NCBI RefSeq assembly: GCF_001730305.1
Contig: NZ_MIJY01000003.1
Coordinates: forward strand, 1 to 64,000
From: Enterococcus termitis
GTDB lineage: Bacteria; Bacillota; Bacilli; Lactobacillales; Enterococcaceae
Reading direction: 5' to 3'
DNA: 64,000 nt
The notes below the pieces were generated by a model that saw nothing but the letters and a program-made list of their open reading frames with translations, searched no databases and was not told where the DNA came from. How positions within the stretch are numbered: the first letter of the stretch is position 1; each line of letters begins with the position of its first letter. Shown here piece by piece: positions 1 through 8,584 of the stretch. Both the position numbers and the translations under genes were made by a program.

Positions 1-648
1 GTTTTACCCGCCGATCAAGAAGTTACCGTTCTTATAAAGGACGAGTAGGAAGCGTAGCTAAAAATAGAGTGAATCGCCGATTCTTCAGCTCTCTTCCTAG
101 ACAAAAGATTTATACAGATATATCAGAATTCCACTATACGGAAATAAATTCCAAAGGAATTAAAACAAAAAGAAAAGCTTACCTTAGCCCTTTCCTAGAT
201 GGTTTTAACGGAGAAATCATTGCCTATAAGTTCCAACAGAAACCAACATTGGACTGTGTACTATTACCTCTAGAACTAGTTATTGAAGAACGTAAGAACG
301 TAAACTATCGAATGACGATTCATTCTGATCAAGGATGGCACTATCAAAATAAGCAATATACACGACGAATAAAGCAAGCAAAAATGTATCAGAGTATGTC
401 TCGAAAAGGAAATTGTTTGGACAATGCATTGATGGAGAATTTTTTCGGCTTGATGAAGCAAGAGATGTATTATCGACGTAGCTTTTTTAGTTTCAAAGAA
501 TTAGAATTAGCAGTGACAACTTATATTCATTACTACAATCACCATCGAATAAAAGAAAAATTGACTGGTATGAGTCCGGTTCAATACCGAATTCATACCA
601 GCCAATTAGCTGGGTAATCTACGTACAACTTTTAGGGCGCACCTCATT
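1..648 (+). mobile_element. IS3-family insertion sequence, 3' part
   Basis: This is the right-hand part of an IS3-family element; its left end lies outside the window. It carries the orfB transposase and, after the stop codon, a short stretch (about 628-646) that reads on the minus strand as TGAGGTGCGCCCTAAAAG. That has the TG start expected of an IS3 terminal inverted repeat. The matching left repeat is not in view, so the exact boundary is inferred. Confidence 0.75.
3..617 (+). CDS. IS3-family transposase OrfB (5'-truncated by window edge)
   Basis: This is the DDE integrase-core transposase that cuts and joins the ends of the IS3 element. The open frame runs to the window edge without a start. 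A GTG at 69 is internal, because the upstream codons already read as typical OrfB sequence (RRSRSYRSYKGRVGSVAKN). The three catalytic carboxylates can be assigned: Asp in YTDISEF, Asp in IHSDQGWHYQ and Glu in DNALMENFFG. The C-terminal YNHHRIKEKL and LTGMSPVQYR blocks are standard for the family. The visible part has no frameshift, so the gene may be functional. In IS3 elements it is normally made as an OrfAB fusion by frameshifting; OrfA would lie to the left. Confidence 0.9.
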   Translation, partial: FTRRSRSYRSYKGRVGSVAKNRVNRRFFSSLPRQKIYTDISEFHYTEINSKGIKTKRKAYLSPFLDGFNGEIIAYKFQQKPTLDCVLLPLELVIEERKNVNYRMTIHSDQGWHYQNKQYTRRIKQAKMYQSMSRKGNCLDNALMENFFGLMKQEMYYRRSFFSFKELELAVTTYIHYYNHHRIKEKLTGMSPVQYRIHTSQLAG

Positions 649-649
649 C

Positions 650-667
650 TGTCCCAGCCTCTTCTTG
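650..667. repeat. End of a dispersed GGCTGGGA repeat next to the IS
   Basis: The segment GTCCCAGCCTCTTCTT (651-666) is nearly identical to the right terminal arm of the 317-bp repeat at 60560-60876. Only the end is present, directly beside the IS right end, which suggests the IS landed in or next to a copy of that element. Confidence 0.4.
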
Positions 668-714
668 TAATTTCCAATTTAGAACCTAAAATAAAACACG
701 TTCATATAAAAAAG

Positions 715-1746
715 TTATTCGTCTTCATCGTCATCTGAATCAACAGGACCATCGATTGAAATGTCTCCAGAATTTGACTGAAGATCAAAGCTTCGAGAGC
801 CTTTTCCACGTTTATAAGAAGTTTTTTCTGTACCGTAGATCGTACTGTCGCCTAGCTTGGTTTTAGTGTTTATAGAGACGTCATATAAAATCTCATCTGC
901 ATATATTTCAATACTGCCTTGCTGAGTACGAACGTTCAATTTTTTAGGTATTTCCGAACCATATAATGAAAAATCACCGTTGACACTTTTGACATCAGCT
1001 TCTCCCTTTAGGTCCCTTGCATCGATATCACCATTTGTCGTTTCGACCGTAGCAATACCTTTGACTGTGTCTAAAGAGATAGAGCCTGAAGTACTTGTTG
1101 CTGACCAGTTTGATGCGGCAAAATCGTTGATTTGAATATCACCATTCGTTGTTTTAAATGTTGCTTTGTCTGCATTTACATCTGTATAAACATTTAGATC
1201 ACCATTATTGGTTTCGATCGATAATTTTTCAGCATTGATGCCATTTGCTTGGATATCTGCATTATCAGTTGTAACAGTAACCTCTTTCGCATTAACTCCT
1301 ATCAGATTGATTCTGCTAGAAGCCGAACCGTCGATAATAATTCGTTCTGCACTATCTGGAATCGATAAAGAAATCAAGGAACCTCTATCGAAAAAGCCAA
1401 AATTAAACCCTTTTAAATCAGAATTTTTTTGGTTACTCGTTGTTGAGACCAGAACTTGACCATTTTTCTCTTCAACAGCTAATGAACTTTTTATCGATAC
1501 AGGACCAGAGCTGCGCGTATTCATTGTAACCTGATTTGAATTTTCTGTTACGATATTGTATTCTGCATTTCCAGAAAGAGAAAGATGAATCTCCTTTAGA
1601 TTTTGGTTGTTTTTGATTGTATAGTTTTCTTTTTTTGTGTCCGTCATGGATTGTTCAGCGCGTCTAAAGTAAACAGCGCTGCCAATTCCGCCGATAATCA
1701 TTGCTAATACACCTATTGTTAGGAAAAAAGCAGTAGTTTTCTTCAT
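715..1746 (-). CDS. DUF4097 beta-strand-repeat membrane-anchored protein
   Basis: A 343-aa protein of the DUF4097 (LiaG/YvlB-like) type. An N-terminal hydrophobic anchor (about residues 5-27) is followed by a long repetitive region of short beta-strands rich in G, N, D and T, with recurring NGDI/NGDL motifs, typical of a parallel beta-solenoid. The tail is strongly acidic (DSDDDEDE). It is translated directly after the DUF1700 gene, with one base between them, so the two form an operon. Family members occur in cell-envelope stress operons, and enterococcal LiaX contains a related domain. This protein lacks the full length of LiaX, so I do not use that name. The exact role is unknown; an extracytoplasmic sensory or scaffold function is an inference. 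Confidence 0.75.
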   Translation of the reverse strand: MKKTTAFFLTIGVLAMIIGGIGSAVYFRRAEQSMTDTKKENYTIKNNQNLKEIHLSLSGNAEYNIVTENSNQVTMNTRSSGPVSIKSSLAVEEKNGQVLVSTTSNQKNSDLKGFNFGFFDRGSLISLSIPDSAERIIIDGSASSRINLIGVNAKEVTVTTDNADIQANGINAEKLSIETNNGDLNVYTDVNADKATFKTTNGDIQINDFAASNWSATSTSGSISLDTVKGIATVETTNGDIDARDLKGEADVKSVNGDFSLYGSEIPKKLNVRTQQGSIEIYADEILYDVSINTKTKLGDSTIYGTEKTSYKRGKGSRSFDLQSNSGDISIDGPVDSDDDEDE

Positions 1747-1747
1747 C

Positions 1748-2401
1748 TTACATTTCCCCTCTCAATACACGTATATTCCATAGGAAGTAGCGTTTTAATC
1801 CTCTACCCAAAAATCTTGTTAAAGGTGCTAAAATCAATAAACCTATAATACCAGCGCCGAAAAGGAAAATACTAACAAACATTTCGAAAGTTGCTGCATC
1901 GTTAAATCCTGAAAAGATAGAGATTCCGCCTAAAATAGGTGAAAATAAAAAGAGTAATGCCATCAACCAAAACGATAAGAGAAGCATAGCCGCACTAAAA
2001 ATACACCAAAACATTAAAAGAAAATTCAATAAAATAACACCGGTTACTTGGCAAAAACGACCAAATGCGCTATGTTTGGGCCTCTCATAGGATTGATAAG
2101 TGTCATCATACGGATGTTCTGTTGGCTCTTCATAATAATCATAGCTTGCTGCAGGTTGGATTTCCTGCCAGCCATCGCGTTCTAATCGTTTTTCAGGTAC
2201 TTGGATATCAAATTCCTGCAAGATCTCTTCAGCGATTGTTCTGGGTTTTCCCAGATCTTTAGCAATTTCTTCTTCCGTTTCTCCTTCAGACAGACGTTCA
2301 TCAAAAATAGTTTCATACTTGTTTAAGATGAAAGCTTGCTGTTGAGCTGTTAAAGGCTTTAAATAGATTTTTAATTCAATTAAAAAATGTTCTTTATTCA
2401 T
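1748..2401 (-). CDS. DUF1700 (HAAS domain) membrane protein
   Basis: A 217-aa protein with an N-terminal helical HAAS/DUF1700 domain. Its first residues (LIELKIYLKPL) and the block ERLSEGETEEEIAKDLG are characteristic: a short alpha-helical module that in many Firmicutes pairs with a PadR regulator. After a polar, Tyr-rich linker (about 75-110) there are two long hydrophobic regions (about 118-160 and 170-200) that make membrane segments. Its ATG overlaps the TGA of an upstream reading frame (ATGA), which indicates translational coupling to a gene now reduced to a 30-codon tail. It most likely works with the DUF4097 protein just downstream. Confidence 0.75.
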   Translation of the reverse strand: MNKEHFLIELKIYLKPLTAQQQAFILNKYETIFDERLSEGETEEEIAKDLGKPRTIAEEILQEFDIQVPEKRLERDGWQEIQPAASYDYYEEPTEHPYDDTYQSYERPKHSAFGRFCQVTGVILLNFLLMFWCIFSAAMLLLSFWLMALLFLFSPILGGISIFSGFNDAATFEMFVSIFLFGAGIIGLLILAPLTRFLGRGLKRYFLWNIRVLRGEM

Positions 2402-2490
2402 CTTTTTCCCCTCATTTCGTCAAACAATCCGATTACTTCTTCTTCACTATAATTACTTTTCCTAGCAATAACAAGCCCTAAAGAAAAAAA
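2398..2490 (-). pseudogene. 30-codon tail of a lost gene coupled to DUF1700
   Basis: An in-frame stretch ending EEEVIGLFDEMRGKR stops at a TGA that overlaps the DUF1700 start as ATGA, the usual mark of coupled operon genes. An in-frame stop closes it after 30 codons and there is no start or RBS. In related operons this position often holds a PadR-type regulator, but the tail is too short to assign. Confidence 0.35.
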
Positions 2491-2661
2491 TCAGCCTAAG
2501 GTAAAGAGGAATATCAGTCTTGAGACCTAGATTTTGCACAGAAAAAAAACTAGGTATAAGATGAAGGAAGAAAATAATAAAAGAATGAAATAAACAACGT
2601 TTGAAATAAAAATTTGGAAAGGATTTATTAAAAAAATATTCTATTTTCCTTAAAAAAAGGG

Positions 2662-2703
2662 TATAATATGAGAAGGTATACTTTTTTAGAAAACTCGGAG
2701 GAC
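2662..2703 (+). promoter_or_regulatory. -10 box and RBS of the autolysin gene
   Basis: A perfect TATAAT lies at 2662-2667. The -35 region 17 bp upstream is poor (TTCTAT). GGAGGA at 2697-2702 sits 7 bases before the ATG at 2710 and decides that start over an in-frame ATG at 2668, which lies on top of the -10 box. Confidence 0.6.
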
Positions 2704-2709
2704 TTATAT

Positions 2710-4734
2710 ATGGAGAAGTACAAATTATCAAGGAAAGAGCGAAGGAAAGCTGAACAAAATAAACTCGCTGCTGATCAATTAAAAAAAGGCACGACCGTTT
2801 TGAGCTCAGCAATAGTTGTTTCATCAATAGCTGCACCTATTGCCGCTCCTAAACTTGCAGAAGCTGCCGAAGACCAGACACCTAATGCACAGATTAGTTA
2901 CTCAGATTCACTTACACATACAGAAGCCGTTCAAACACAAACGACAACTGACACAACTGATTCGATGACACAAGAAACTCAGGAAACAACTTCCAGTGAA
3001 GAAGTCACTGAAACAACTGATTCATCTGAATTAAATACATCAGAAACAGCTCAAAGTACTGAGGAGACGACAGAAACGACGGATTCAACGACAGAAGAAT
3101 CAGAAGCACCAGAAGTTTCATTACGTTCTTTTTCGGCTCAAACAAGAAGTATCAGTCCTAGTACATTTATCGCTGATATTTCAGGACATGCTCGATCTGT
3201 AGCAGCAGCGAATGACTTATATGCTTCTGTCATGATGGCGCAAGCAATCTTAGAAAGTGACTGGGGCAGAAGTACTTTATCTGCTGCACCAAACCATAAT
3301 TTATTTGGTATCAAAGGCAGCTATCAAGGACAATCTGTTACTATGCAAACTTGGGAAGTCTATAATGGAAAATGGGTTCAGGTGAACGCCGCGTTTAGAA
3401 AATATCCTTCCTATTCAGAGTCATTTAGTGACAATGCCTATGTGTTAAAAAACACTTCTTTTCAATCGGGTGTTTATTATTATTCTGGTGCGTGGAAAAG
3501 TAATACCAAATCCTATAGAGATGCTACAGCCTGGCTAACAGGTCGTTATGCAACGGATCCAAGCTATAATACAAAATTAAATAACATTATTACAACTTAC
3601 AATCTAACGCAATATGATACTCCTTCTTCTGGAGGCAACTCAGGCAGTAATACAGGAAGCGGAAATACTGGAGGCAACACAGGTAGTAATACTGGTAATT
3701 CCGGTAATACTGGTAGTACAAGCGGTCAAGACGTAACGCATACTGTTAAGGCTGGAGATAGCTTATGGGCATTAGCTTCTAAGTATGGCACATCTGTTGC
3801 GAATATCAAAAGCTGGAACAAATTATCCAGTGATATGATTTATGTTGGACAAAAACTAATCGTGAAAAAAGGCTCTGGCAGTACGAATAGCGGTAGCACT
3901 GGCGGCAACAGCAGTTCAACAGGCAATACTAGCGGTTCTAGTAATACAGGATCAAATTCTTACTATACAGTGAAGTCAGGCGATTCATTGTGGGCTATTG
4001 CGAATGCGAATGGAATAAGTATTACTAATTTGCGTCAGTGGAATAATTTAAGCGGAGATATCATTTATCCTGGACAAAAACTGATTGTAAAAAAAGGTTC
4101 TGGCAGTACGAATAGCGGTAGTACTGGCGGCAACAGCAGTTCAACAGGCAATACTAGTGGTTCTAGTAATACAGGATCAAATTCTTATTACACAGTAAAA
4201 TCAGGCGATTCATTATGGGCAATCGCCAGCGCCAATGGCACGAGTATTGCAAATCTACGTCAATGGAATAATTTAAGCGGAGATATCATTTATCCTGGAC
4301 AAAAATTGATTGTGAAAAAAGGCGCTGGAACAAGTAGCGGAAGCAGTAATTCATCTAGCAACTCAGGTGGCTCAACAAACAACTCTGGCTCTGCGTCCGG
4401 CTATTATACAGTAAAATCAGGTGACTCATTATGGGCGATTGCCAATGCTAACGGAATCAGCTTAACCAATCTGCGCCAATGGAACAATTTAAGCGGTGAT
4501 ATAATATATCCAGGTCAGCGTTTAGTTGTCAAGAAAGGCAGCGGCTCGACAAATGCTTCATCTTCTACAAGTAATCAAAGTAGCAGCCAAAGTGCCGGTA
4601 GCCATAGTGTTAAAAGTGGTGATACATTATGGGGACTTGCACAAAAATATGGTACAAGTGTTCAAAAAATCAAGCAGCTAAATGGCTTATCTAGTGATAT
4701 GATCTACATTGGGCAACGATTAAAAGTTAAATAA
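2710..4734 (+). CDS. N-acetylglucosaminidase autolysin with five LysM repeats (AtlA-like)
   Basis: A 674-aa secreted peptidoglycan hydrolase. The order of parts is: an extended signal region (KLSRKERRKAEQ, then a hydrophobic stretch ending LAEAAE), a Thr/Ser/Glu-rich linker (about 55-140), a glucosaminidase domain (about 150-300; catalytic Glu likely in QAILESDWG, with NHNLFGIKG), then Gly/Ser/Asn linkers and five LysM modules. Each LysM starts with a VKSGDSLWAI-type block and ends with YPGQKLIVKK or a variant. LysM domains bind peptidoglycan and bring the enzyme to the septum for daughter-cell separation. E. faecalis AtlA has the same plan with six LysM. Modules 2-4 are nearly identical at DNA level (225-bp period), so repeat number may vary between strains. 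It is a single gene with its own promoter. Confidence 0.9.
   Translation: MEKYKLSRKERRKAEQNKLAADQLKKGTTVLSSAIVVSSIAAPIAAPKLAEAAEDQTPNAQISYSDSLTHTEAVQTQTTTDTTDSMTQETQETTSSEEVTETTDSSELNTSETAQSTEETTETTDSTTEESEAPEVSLRSFSAQTRSISPSTFIADISGHARSVAAANDLYASVMMAQAILESDWGRSTLSAAPNHNLFGIKGSYQGQSVTMQTWEVYNGKWVQVNAAFRKYPSYSESFSDNAYVLKNTSFQSGVYYYSGAWKSNTKSYRDATAWLTGRYATDPSYNTKLNNIITTYNLTQYDTPSSGGNSGSNTGSGNTGGNTGSNTGNSGNTGSTSGQDVTHTVKAGDSLWALASKYGTSVANIKSWNKLSSDMIYVGQKLIVKKGSGSTNSGSTGGNSSSTGNTSGSSNTGSNSYYTVKSGDSLWAIANANGISITNLRQWNNLSGDIIYPGQKLIVKKGSGSTNSGSTGGNSSSTGNTSGSSNTGSNSYYTVKSGDSLWAIASANGTSIANLRQWNNLSGDIIYPGQKLIVKKGAGTSSGSSNSSSNSGGSTNNSGSASGYYTVKSGDSLWAIANANGISLTNLRQWNNLSGDIIYPGQRLVVKKGSGSTNASSSTSNQSSSQSAGSHSVKSGDTLWGLAQKYGTSVQKIKQLNGLSSDMIYIGQRLKVK
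3871..4545 (+). repeat. 225-bp tandem repeat encoding LysM plus linker
   Basis: The linker beginning GGCTCTGGCAGTACGAATAG at 3871 recurs at 4096 with few changes, and the following LysM coding segments repeat in step. This gives a unit of about 225 bp (75 codons) present two to three times. Recombination between copies would add or remove whole LysM modules in frame. Confidence 0.75.
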
Positions 4735-4739
4735 AACAA

Positions 4740-4768
4740 TTGAAATTTTTAAAGAAGTTTGGTAGTAT
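4740..4768 (+). promoter_or_regulatory. Promoter of the leuS T-box transcript
   Basis: TTGAAA (4740-4745), a 17-bp spacer and TAGTAT (4763-4768) lie just before the T-box leader. They begin right after the autolysin stop. Confidence 0.6.
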
Positions 4769-4784
4769 GAGGTCACATAACTGA

Positions 4785-5054
4785 TACACAAACAGTGAGA
4801 AGGAATAGTAGAAAGAACCATGTTTTAGAGAGCGTATGGCTGGTGAAAATACGTACAGAAGCTTTTGAACTCGCCTTTGAGTTATTTTACTGAACCAGTC
4901 AAAGAATAGTTTTTTCGATTATTCTTGCACTTTTAAGTAGATTCGGTGACGACCGTTATATCGTTTGAGGCTTGTATTAATGCAAGTGAATTTAGGTGGT
5001 ACCACGTTGTATGTCAAACGTCCTATAGGAAATATTTCCTGTAGGACGTTTTTA
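4785..5054 (+). promoter_or_regulatory. Leucine T-box riboswitch of leuS
   Basis: A T-box leader that binds uncharged tRNA-Leu and then permits read-through into leuS. Stem I shows the AGAGA motif (4827-4831) and a GGCTGGTGA distal loop. The specifier loop reads GAA-CTC-G with CTC (Leu) at 4870-4872. The T-box core TTTAGGTGGTACCACG spans 4991-5006; its UGGU matches the A73 discriminator of tRNA-Leu. The terminator hairpin AACGTCCTATAGGA/TCCTGTAGGACGTT with a T-run covers about 5017-5053. Confidence 0.93.
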
Positions 5055-5062
5055 TTGTAAAT

Positions 5063-5309
5063 CACAGCGATTGGGAATCAGAGCTGATGATGCACAATAC
5101 TTGTCGACCAGAGGGAGAGAAGTTACAAAGCGGGCCAAAACCACAGCAATTGGGAATCGGAGCTGATGATGCACAATACTTTTTGATCAAAGGGAGAGAA
5201 GTTACAAAGCGGGCCGAAATCACAGCGATTGGGAATCAGAGCTGATGATGCACAATACTTGTCGACCATAGGGAGAGAAGTTACAAAGCAGGCCAAAACC
5301 ACAGCGATT
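5063..5309. repeat. 79-bp tandem repeat between T-box terminator and leuS
   Basis: Three head-to-tail copies start at 5063, 5142 and 5221, exactly 79 bp apart, with a 10-base start of a fourth at 5300. Each begins CACAGCGATTGGGAATCAGA (the middle copy differs by two bases) and ends near AGTTACAAAGCGGGCC. No ORF or intrinsic terminator is evident in the unit. It lengthens the leuS 5' leader by about 250 bases. Its reverse complement shares ATCATCAGCTC and CTGTGAT with the dispersed element at 60560-60876. Confidence 0.9.
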
Positions 5310-5422
5310 GCAAAGGCATAGACGTTTTGAAGCCAAAAAAATCTATACGACGTGTAAAACGATTTTACTTAATCAAAACTGTATTTAAAAATCTTGTTCA
5401 TAAATTAGGAGGAGAAATAATC

Positions 5423-7936
5423 GTGAGCTATGATCACAAAAAGATTGAAAAGAAATGGCAAAAATACTGGGCGAAAAACAATAGCTTTATTACCCATGAT
5501 GATCCAAACAAAGAAAAATTTTATGCATTGGATATGTTTCCATATCCATCAGGTCAAGGGTTACACGTAGGGCACCCAGAAGGCTATACTGCAACTGATA
5601 TTTTATCTCGGATGAAAAGAAGTCAAGGGTACAGCGTTTTACATCCAATGGGCTGGGATGCGTTTGGCTTGCCTGCTGAGCAATATGCTTTAGATACAGG
5701 GAATGATCCAGCTGAATTCACAAAGAAGAATATCGAAACATTTAAACGTCAAATCAACTCATTAGGTTTCAGCTATGACTGGAATCGTGAAATCAACACG
5801 ACTGATCCAGACTATTACAAATGGACACAATGGATTTTTACTAAATTATATGAGCACGGCTTGGCTTATGAAGCGGAAGTCGCAGTTAACTGGGTCCCAG
5901 AACTTGGTACAGTTATTTCTAATGAAGAAGTGATCGATGGTAAAAGTGAGCGAGGCGGCTATGATGTTATCAGAAAGCCAATGCGTCAATGGATGCTGAA
6001 AATCACGGCTTATGCAGATCGTTTATTGGATGATTTAGAACTAGTTGACTGGCCGGAAAATATCAAAGATATGCAGCGCAACTGGATTGGTCGTTCAGAA
6101 GGTGCGAATATCGATTTCAAAGTCAAAGACAGCGATGAAAAGATTACAGTCTTTACGACTCGGGCAGATACATTGTTTGCTGCCACATACTTAGTCTTGG
6201 CACCAGAACTAAAATTAGTTGATATGATCACTACACCAGAACATAAAGCAACTGTTGAAGCGTATCAAGATGAAGTAAGCAAAAAATCTGATCTAGATCG
6301 TACCGATTTAGCTAAAACAAAAACAGGTGCCTTTACAGGTGCGTATGCAATCAATCCTGTCAATGGGAAAGAAATCCCTATTTGGATCGCAGATTATGTG
6401 TTAGGCAGTTATGGAACAGGTGCTGTAATGGCTGTGCCGGCACATGATGAAAGAGACCATGAATTTGCGACTAAATTTGACATCGAGATGGTCCAAGTGA
6501 TCGAAGGAGGAGACATCACTAAAGCAGCGTATACAGGTGATGGACTTCATATCAATTCTGGCTTTTTAGATGGACTAAACAAAGAAGACGCGAATGAAAA
6601 AATGTATCAATGGCTGGAAGAAAATGAATGTGGGAAAAAAGAAGTGACCTATCGTCTACGTGACTGGTTATTCTCTCGTCAACGTTATTGGGGTGAGCCA
6701 ATTCCGGTTATTCATTGGGAAGATGGTACTACAACAACAGTACCAGAAGAAGAATTGCCATTAAGATTACCTAAAACCGATGATATCAAGCCAAGCGGTA
6801 CAGGTGAATCTCCACTAGCCAATATTACTGAATGGATCAATGTTGTTGATCCTGAGACTGGTAAAAAAGGAAAAAGAGAAACGAACACAATGCCGCAATG
6901 GGCAGGAAGTTCATGGTATCATTTACGCTATGTGGATCCTCATAATAAAAAAGAGCTAGCTAACTATGAGAAATTGGAACGCTGGCTTCCTGTAGACATC
7001 TACATTGGTGGAGCAGAACACGCAGTATTACACTTACTGTATGCTCGCTTTTGGCATAAGTTTTTATATGATATCGGTGTTGTGCCAACAAAAGAACCGT
7101 ATCAAAAATTATATAATCAAGGAATGATCCTAGGTCAAAGCTTCCGTGACAGCCGCGGAGCTCTTGTACCAACAAATATGGTTGAAAAGCGTGATAACAT
7201 TTGGGTGAACATTGAAACAGGTGAGGAGCTGGAAGAAGCACCTGCAAAAATGAGTAAATCCTTGAAAAACGTCGTGAATCCTGATGATGTTATTGAAACA
7301 TACGGTGCAGATACATTAAGAATGTACGAAATGTTCATGGGACCTTTAGATGCATCAATCGCTTGGAGTGAAAATGGTCTAGAAGGCAGCCGTAAATTCT
7401 TAGATCGTGTCTGGCGTTTGATCGTCGATGAAAATGACAAGATGCGCGACCGTATTACAACTGTTAACGATGGTCGTCTAACGAAGGTATATAATCAAAC
7501 AGTCAAAAAAGTAACAGAAGATATGGAAAATCTGCATTTCAACACAGCGATCTCTCAATTGATGGTCTTTGTTAATGAAGCAAATAAGGTCGATGTTTTA
7601 CCTTACGAGTATATAGAAGGATTTGTTCAGTTATTAGCACCAATTGCTCCACATATCGGTGAAGAGCTTTGGGCAATTCTTGGCAATGAAGAAAGTTTAA
7701 CAAACGTTCCATGGCCTGTTTATGATGAATCAGCATTGATCGAAGATGAAGTTGAAGTGGTATTCCAAGTCAATGGAAAAGTACGAGCAAAGCTAAATGT
7801 TCCTAGAGGCTTAAGTAAAGAAGAGCTTGAAGCAAAAGCTTTGGCTACAGAAGAAATTCAATCATTCATCGAAGGCAAAACAGTACGCAAAGTCATTGTA
7901 GTACCTGAAAAATTGGTGAACATCGTAGCAAATTAA
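5423..7936 (+). CDS. leuS: Leucyl-tRNA synthetase
   Basis: A class I aminoacyl-tRNA synthetase that charges tRNA-Leu. The start is GTG at 5423, preceded by AGGAGGAG, giving [16 protein letters not shown] as expected. An upstream in-frame ATG at 5327 would add 32 atypical residues. The HIGH motif is HVGH near residue 48 and the KMSKS loop is KMSKS near 608. Between them lies the CP1 editing domain, with [12 protein letters not shown], and the tail has the anticodon-binding and C-terminal domains. It is a single gene controlled by the T-box upstream. A strong terminator follows, and its 3' end is duplicated about 4.95 kb downstream. Confidence 0.98.
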   Translation: MSYDHKKIEKKWQKYWAKNNSFITHDDPNKEKFYALDMFPYPSGQGLHVGHPEGYTATDILSRMKRSQGYSVLHPMGWDAFGLPAEQYALDTGNDPAEFTKKNIETFKRQINSLGFSYDWNREINTTDPDYYKWTQWIFTKLYEHGLAYEAEVAVNWVPELGTVISNEEVIDGKSERGGYDVIRKPMRQWMLKITAYADRLLDDLELVDWPENIKDMQRNWIGRSEGANIDFKVKDSDEKITVFTTRADTLFAATYLVLAPELKLVDMITTPEHKATVEAYQDEVSKKSDLDRTDLAKTKTGAFTGAYAINPVNGKEIPIWIADYVLGSYGTGAVMAVPAHDERDHEFATKFDIEMVQVIEGGDITKAAYTGDGLHINSGFLDGLNKEDANEKMYQWLEENECGKKEVTYRLRDWLFSRQRYWGEPIPVIHWEDGTTTTVPEEELPLRLPKTDDIKPSGTGESPLANITEWINVVDPETGKKGKRETNTMPQWAGSSWYHLRYVDPHNKKELANYEKLERWLPVDIYIGGAEHAVLHLLYARFWHKFLYDIGVVPTKEPYQKLYNQGMILGQSFRDSRGALVPTNMVEKRDNIWVNIETGEELEEAPAKMSKSLKNVVNPDDVIETYGADTLRMYEMFMGPLDASIAWSENGLEGSRKFLDRVWRLIVDENDKMRDRITTVNDGRLTKVYNQTVKKVTEDMENLHFNTAISQLMVFVNEANKVDVLPYEYIEGFVQLLAPIAPHIGEELWAILGNEESLTNVPWPVYDESALIEDEVEVVFQVNGKVRAKLNVPRGLSKEELEAKALATEEIQSFIEGKTVRKVIVVPEKLVNIVAN

Positions 7937-7991
7937 CTAACTATAAAATAATGAGTGGCTAGAAGTCTTGTATCAAGACTTCTAGCTTTTT
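7922..7991 (+). repeat. Direct repeat copy 1 (leuS 3' end plus terminator)
   Basis: From ATCGTAGCAAATTAACTAAC onward this matches 12872-12942 with a few changes. It covers the last five leuS codons including the stop, and the terminator stem. The two copies bound the 8.0-12.9 kb cassette. Confidence 0.9.
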
Positions 7992-7995
7992 TTGT
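7953..7995 (+). terminator. leuS terminator
   Basis: GGCTAGAAGTCTTG and CAAGACTTCTAGC form a near-perfect hairpin, followed by a run of seven T. Confidence 0.92.
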
Positions 7996-7996
7996 G

Positions 7997-8584
7997 GAGG
8001 GGTCTATACTTTTTTTATCCAACAAACCATGAGTATGTCAAAAGTGATGTGGTATTGTATTCAGTAAATCAGTTTTAGAAATTCGTTGTAATTCTATTGT
8101 AAATAATTGGAGTACAAAGAATTTTATTTTACGATAAATAAAGACCTCATAAAGTATGGAGGGAAATGAGATTGATAGTACCTAGTATTACAAAATGAAT
8201 GACAATGGTACAAAAGTAAGAAACATGAAAAGGACGTTGCATCTCACTTGTTTCTCGTCAAGAGGACTAAGTGATGAGGAATTACTCGAGTAGAAAAGTA
8301 ATCTAAAATCGCATAATTTATGATAGAAAGTTTCATTTACTTCAAGGTAAAAAGACTTTGAATGTTAATTAGCTATATGTTTATATCTTACAAAATGTGA
8401 TGAAATAGGTTGTGTATTATGATATTATAAAAGAAGGAGGAGAATCAGCTGAGATGGTGGATGAAGAAATAATAGAGTCTTCATGAATAAAAAGAGGTTT
8501 AAGTAACAAGTGAATTAATTCTGTTGGGTAAATGGTGTTTAATGAAGAATAAAACTATAACAATTAAATTAGGAGAATATAAAA
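7997..8584. other. Non-coding left flank of the cassette
   Basis: An AT-rich stretch of almost 590 bases with no convincing gene. A possible -10 region (TATTATGATATTATAA) lies near 8417-8432. It is followed by AAGGAGGAG (8432-8440) and a 10-codon frame from ATG 8454 to TGA. That frame could be a leader peptide or chance. AGGAG near 8571 is the RBS of the lipoprotein gene. Confidence 0.4.

Noticed and set aside
715..1746. liaX
   Set aside because: It shares a DUF4097-type region, but the length, acidic tail and DUF1700 partner differ from the liaXYZ arrangement.
2462..2836. 124-aa minus-strand ORF opposite the autolysin start
   Set aside because: It is antisense to the autolysin start, low in complexity and without RBS. 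The coupled short frame 2398-2490 fits better.
5063..5309. CRISPR array
   Set aside because: The three 79-bp units are directly adjacent, with no unique spacers, and no cas genes are near.
8432..8487. 10-codon leader peptide before the lipoprotein gene
   Set aside because: A good RBS is present, but its spacing to the ATG is long, no hairpin follows and the codons are unremarkable. Left as a note only.
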